Part shown: piece by piece, positions 58,496 through 59,077 of the stretch
Layout: each line of letters starts with the position of its first letter
How positions within the stretch are numbered: position 1 is the first letter of the stretch
IMG/VR virus record: IMGVR_UViG_3300032236_001008
Location: 1-59,077 of that record
Source of the DNA: a virus
Reading direction: 5' to 3' (one strand)
Length of the DNA: 59,077 nt
Made by a program: the position numbers and the translations under genes
Notes under the pieces: model-generated
Told to the model about the DNA's origin: nothing
The model's input: the letters and a program-made list of their open reading frames with translations, nothing else
The model's database searches: none

Positions 58496-58686
58496 TGAAG
58501 GACTTTATTTCTGAAGTAATTCGTCGCGTACGCGATGAGAAAAAGAATCTAGCAGAAGCTGTCACTGCGGGTACAAATGTTAATTCATTTGATGATTATC
58601 AACGGTTAATTGGCACAATCGATGGGTTAAACCTGACATTAGCCATAGTTGATGAAATTTTGACAGAGGACGAAGAAGCTGAATAG
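58495..58686 (+). CDS. Small conserved phage protein (63 aa)
   Basis: MKDFISEVIRRVRDEKKNLA then SFDDYQRLIGTIDGLNLTL and an acidic end. The pattern is one I recall from short proteins between portal and capsid genes, function unknown. The start coincides with position 37 of the promoter. Confidence 0.6.
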   Translation: MKDFISEVIRRVRDEKKNLAEAVTAGTNVNSFDDYQRLIGTIDGLNLTLAIVDEILTEDEEAE

Positions 58687-58705
58687 CTTATAGGAGCACT
58701 GGATA

Positions 58706-59077
58706 GTGTTTGATTTAAAAGGCAATGACGAACCGGATTTGCGATCAGAAGAAGAATGTTTTCCCAAGATTGACACTGGTATCGAAGTAGCTGGAGACAG
58801 AGTGTTGGTGCAGTTGCGACGCGAAAAGTCAACCAGTAAAGGTGGAATCATCCTAGTGGATGAAACCAGACAGACGTTACGATTCAATGAGACAGTAGCC
58901 AAAGTGATCCAAGTGGGTCCCTTAGCATACCGTAACCTAGATGCAGATTTAACCCCTTGGCCAGAAGGCCCTTGGTGTAAAGAAGGTGATCTAGTGCGTA
59001 CGATTAAGTATGGTGGTGATCGTTTTGTTGTTAGCCCTGATGACGAAGGCGCCCCAGTGGTGTTTATTACGTTACAG
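58706..59077 (+). CDS. GroES-like co-chaperonin, truncated by the window end
   Basis: GTG start after AGGAG. The 124 residues seen include GDRVLVQLRREKSTSKGGIIL and ETVAKVIQVGP, the Cpn10/GroES core with its mobile loop. Phage co-chaperonins (T4 gp31 type) assist capsid protein folding, which suggests that capsid genes follow. The C-terminus lies outside the window. Confidence 0.8.
   Translation, partial: MFDLKGNDEPDLRSEEECFPKIDTGIEVAGDRVLVQLRREKSTSKGGIILVDETRQTLRFNETVAKVIQVGPLAYRNLDADLTPWPEGPWCKEGDLVRTIKYGGDRFVVSPDDEGAPVVFITLQ

Noticed and set aside
1-59077. tRNA genes or an integrase
   Set aside because: No cloverleaf-like GTTCRANNC box with acceptor pairing and no tyrosine or serine recombinase motif were noticed by eye; a tRNA scan would be needed for certainty.

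Overview
The window reads as most of the genome of a tailed bacteriophage with a short tail (podovirus type). The evidence is a P22-family portal, a large terminase, an SU10-like head-tail adaptor, a P22 gp10/nozzle-like protein, internal virion proteins with a lytic transglycosylase, several tail fibres, a complete lysis cassette and its own replication genes. There is no tape measure, sheath or integrase. Base composition is moderately AT-rich and genes are packed with 1-4 nt stop/start overlaps. No tRNA, rRNA, host gene or CRISPR array was recognised. The host is unknown. A B12-dependent (class II) ribonucleotide reductase and sigma70-like promoters suggest a bacterium that makes or imports cobalamin. 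Capsid genes are not seen and probably lie just beyond the right edge, after a GroES-like gene that runs off the end. All family names come from motif recognition, not from a database search.

Layout. (1) 1-8.7 kb, plus strand: a tail-fibre/adhesin cassette with duplicated modules. (2) 8.7-10.6 kb: lysis genes, with membrane proteins, a candidate holin, nested i-spanin/o-spanin and a membrane-anchored GH24 endolysin. (3) 10.6-24.1 kb, plus strand: virion and tail proteins in two transcription units, each preceded by the phage promoter motif. (4) 24.1-41 kb, minus strand: DNA polymerase A, class II RNR, ssDNA-binding protein, RecB/Cas4-like nuclease, a terminase-small-subunit-like protein, HNH nuclease, many small proteins, an acyl carrier protein plus ketosynthase pair, SNF2 helicase, VRR-NUC nuclease, an HExxH protein and a primase-helicase. 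(5) 41.2-51.3 kb, minus strand: a sigma factor, then about 25 mostly unrecognised small genes with a MoxR-type AAA+ ATPase, a VWA/HExxH protein and a SprT-like protein. (6) 51.3-52.4 kb: a divergent non-coding region rich in repeats. (7) 52.4-59.1 kb, plus strand: an intein-derived ORF, terL, portal and a GroES-like gene.

Regulation. Six sites share GGGCG, exactly 15 nt, then KTGCATTAGTA. Position 37 of the motif is always A. At three of them that A is the first base of the start codon, with no Shine-Dalgarno sequence, so leaderless mRNAs are likely. Two further minus-strand sites share only the TTGCATTAGTA half and may be host-type promoters. A phage sigma70-family factor lacking region 4 is encoded in the same genome.

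Most unusual features: the palindrome GTTTAAAC occurs 34 times in the 9 kb of region 5, against 10 times in the other 50 kb (counted by eye), and often contains the stop codon of one gene directly before the start of the next. Two inverted copies of a repeat-rich control module flank that block and point outward toward the primase and terL transcription units. A five-copy ATGTTGCACCGCAC array lies beside one of them. An intact-looking ketosynthase/acyl-carrier-protein pair is embedded in the replication operon.
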